From: Sneathiella sp.
Lineage (GTDB): Bacteria > Pseudomonadota > Alphaproteobacteria > Sneathiellales > Sneathiellaceae
NCBI RefSeq assembly: GCF_029233945.1
Contig: NZ_JARGOQ010000007.1
Span: 16,684 to 59,618 of the forward strand
Reading direction: 5' to 3'
DNA: 42,935 bases
The notes beneath the pieces were generated by a model. The model searched no databases. It saw only the letters and a list, made by a program, of their open reading frames with translations, and was not told where the DNA came from. A program made the translations under genes and the position numbers. This document shows positions 42,082 through 42,935 of the stretch, piece by piece; position 1 is the stretch's first letter, and each line of letters opens with the position of its first letter.

Positions 42082-42935
42082 ATGAGCAAAACCAATCCCG
42101 GAAATTACTTCGAAGATTTCAAGATCGGACAGGTGCTCGATCATGCAACACCGCGGACCATTACCGAAGGGGATGTCTCTCTCTATACCGCGCTTTATGG
42201 CGGGCGCTTTGCGTTGCAATCGGCGGACAGCTTTGCCATGGAATGTGGCCTTGAGGCCGCACCGATTGACGATCTTCTGGTTTTTCATATCGTCTTCGGC
42301 AAAACGGTTCCCGATGTCTCCCTGAATGCCGTTGCGAATCTCGGCTATGCGGATGTGCAGTTCAAGGCGCCGGTTTTCCCGGGCGATACGGTCAGGACAA
42401 GTTCAACGGTGATTGGCCTTAAGGAAAACTCAAACGGTAAAACGGGTGTCGTCTATGTCCGTTCCACTGGAACCAACCAGATGGGCGCCATCGTTCTTGA
42501 TTATGTCCGCTGGGTTATGGTCCGCAAAAAGGATGAAAATGCACCCGCACCGGAAGCCGTTGTACCGGAGTTGCCGGATCGTGTGGATCCCGTGCAGATT
42601 TCCCTGCCGCAGGGGATTGATTTCTCCGGCTATGATGCGACGCTTGCCGGGTCTCCTCATTATTTCGAGGATTACGAAGTTGGCGAGAAGATTGATCACG
42701 TGGACGGCATGACGATCGAGGAAGCCGAGCATATGATGGCGACCCGGCTGTATCAGAACACCGCCAAGGTCCATTTTAACCAGCATCAGATGCAGAATGA
42801 CCGTTTTGGTCGTCGCTTGATCTATGGTGGTCATATCATCAGCCTCGCGCGCGCACTCTCCTTCAATGGCCTTGGCAATGCCCAGCTTATCGGGGCGATC
42901 AATGGCGGGTCCCATACGGCTCCGACATTTGCCGG
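42082..42935 (+). CDS. mch: Mesaconyl-CoA hydratase, MaoC-type (partial, cut by window end)
   Basis: Hydrates mesaconyl-CoA to beta-methylmalyl-CoA in the ethylmalonyl-CoA pathway. 284 codons are visible with no stop. Double hot-dog (MaoC-like) protein: N-terminal NPGNYFEDFKIGQ, then ATPRTITEGDVSLYTALYG, FGKTVPDVSLNAVANLGYA and IGLKENSNGKTGVVYVRSTG; second half DHVDGMTIEEAEHMMATRLYQN and FGRRLIYGGHIISLARALSFNG, all as in the Rhodobacter enzyme. The ATG at 42082 has AAGGAGAGGG upstream. About 60 residues are probably missing at the 3' end. Confidence 0.92.
   Translation, partial: MSKTNPGNYFEDFKIGQVLDHATPRTITEGDVSLYTALYGGRFALQSADSFAMECGLEAAPIDDLLVFHIVFGKTVPDVSLNAVANLGYADVQFKAPVFPGDTVRTSSTVIGLKENSNGKTGVVYVRSTGTNQMGAIVLDYVRWVMVRKKDENAPAPEAVVPELPDRVDPVQISLPQGIDFSGYDATLAGSPHYFEDYEVGEKIDHVDGMTIEEAEHMMATRLYQNTAKVHFNQHQMQNDRFGRRLIYGGHIISLARALSFNGLGNAQLIGAINGGSHTAPTFA

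Noticed and set aside
1-42935. CRISPR array, tRNA/rRNA genes, insertion sequences or prophage genes
   Set aside because: Looked for and not seen: no spaced direct repeats, no cloverleaf or CCA-ended segments noticed, no transposase or integrase motif in any frame.

Overview
The window reads as an ordinary chromosomal stretch of an alphaproteobacterium, probably a free-living and plausibly marine one. The signs are a complete System I cytochrome c maturation locus, a mesaconyl-CoA hydratase/malyl-CoA lyase-type pair of the ethylmalonyl-CoA pathway, a long Glu/Ala-rich tail on ribosomal protein bS16, and the chain ffh-rpsP-rimM-trmD-rplS-leuC-leuD-leuB-asd. Base composition is moderately GC-rich and fairly even by eye. 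I see no insertion sequence, integrase, phage gene, tRNA, rRNA or CRISPR array. The order (Rhodospirillales/Sneathiellales-like) is a guess from gene content only.

Layout. 1-2589: 3' end of a urease operon (ureC partial, ureE, ureF, ureG), tightly overlapped. 2709-6833: single genes and short pairs: an MqsA-type zinc/HTH antitoxin-like protein with no toxin, an MscS channel coupled to a ZntB/CorA transporter, an M14 cytosolic-type carboxypeptidase and a small membrane protein with a heme-copper-oxidase-like His motif. 6840-9906: an ACT-ACT (GcvR-like) protein, an AAA+ ATPase carrying an N-terminal MshEN-type (c-di-GMP receptor-like) module, and a HutC-type GntR regulator. 9907-10232 is the only gene-free stretch over 300 bases; it holds two perfect dyads, candidate promoters and a leader hairpin ahead of htpG (10233-12110). 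12252-13671: an unrecognised lipoprotein and a small helical membrane protein. 13672-18096 (minus): NUDIX hydrolase, DUF1223 protein and aconitase (TTG start, strong terminator).

18360-25572: ccmABCDEFGHI, nine genes that export heme, load it on CcmE, reduce apocytochrome thiols and ligate heme. 25609-26955: NUDIX hydrolase and DUF4197 protein. 26952-31446 (minus): a chain read dapF-mtaB-ftsY-yciB-DUF3445 in which the successive genes overlap by a few bases or nearly touch. 31685-39605 (plus): ffh, then rpsP-rimM-trmD-rplS, then leuCDB-asd, closed by a 15-bp perfect-stem terminator. The SRP GTPase gene (ffh) and its receptor gene (ftsY) thus lie in divergent operons about 2.4 kb apart. 39746-41050: a secreted beta-helix protein. 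41192-42935: a Mcl-family CoA-ester lyase/thioesterase and mesaconyl-CoA hydratase (cut by the window end).

No wholly new multi-gene system stands out. The best candidates for unreported biology are the MshEN-AAA+ fusion, the toxin-less MqsA homologue, the stand-alone HAHLNLLGW membrane protein with a perfect inverted repeat in its promoter region, the lipoprotein/small-membrane-protein pair, and the structured hutC-like/htpG intergenic region.
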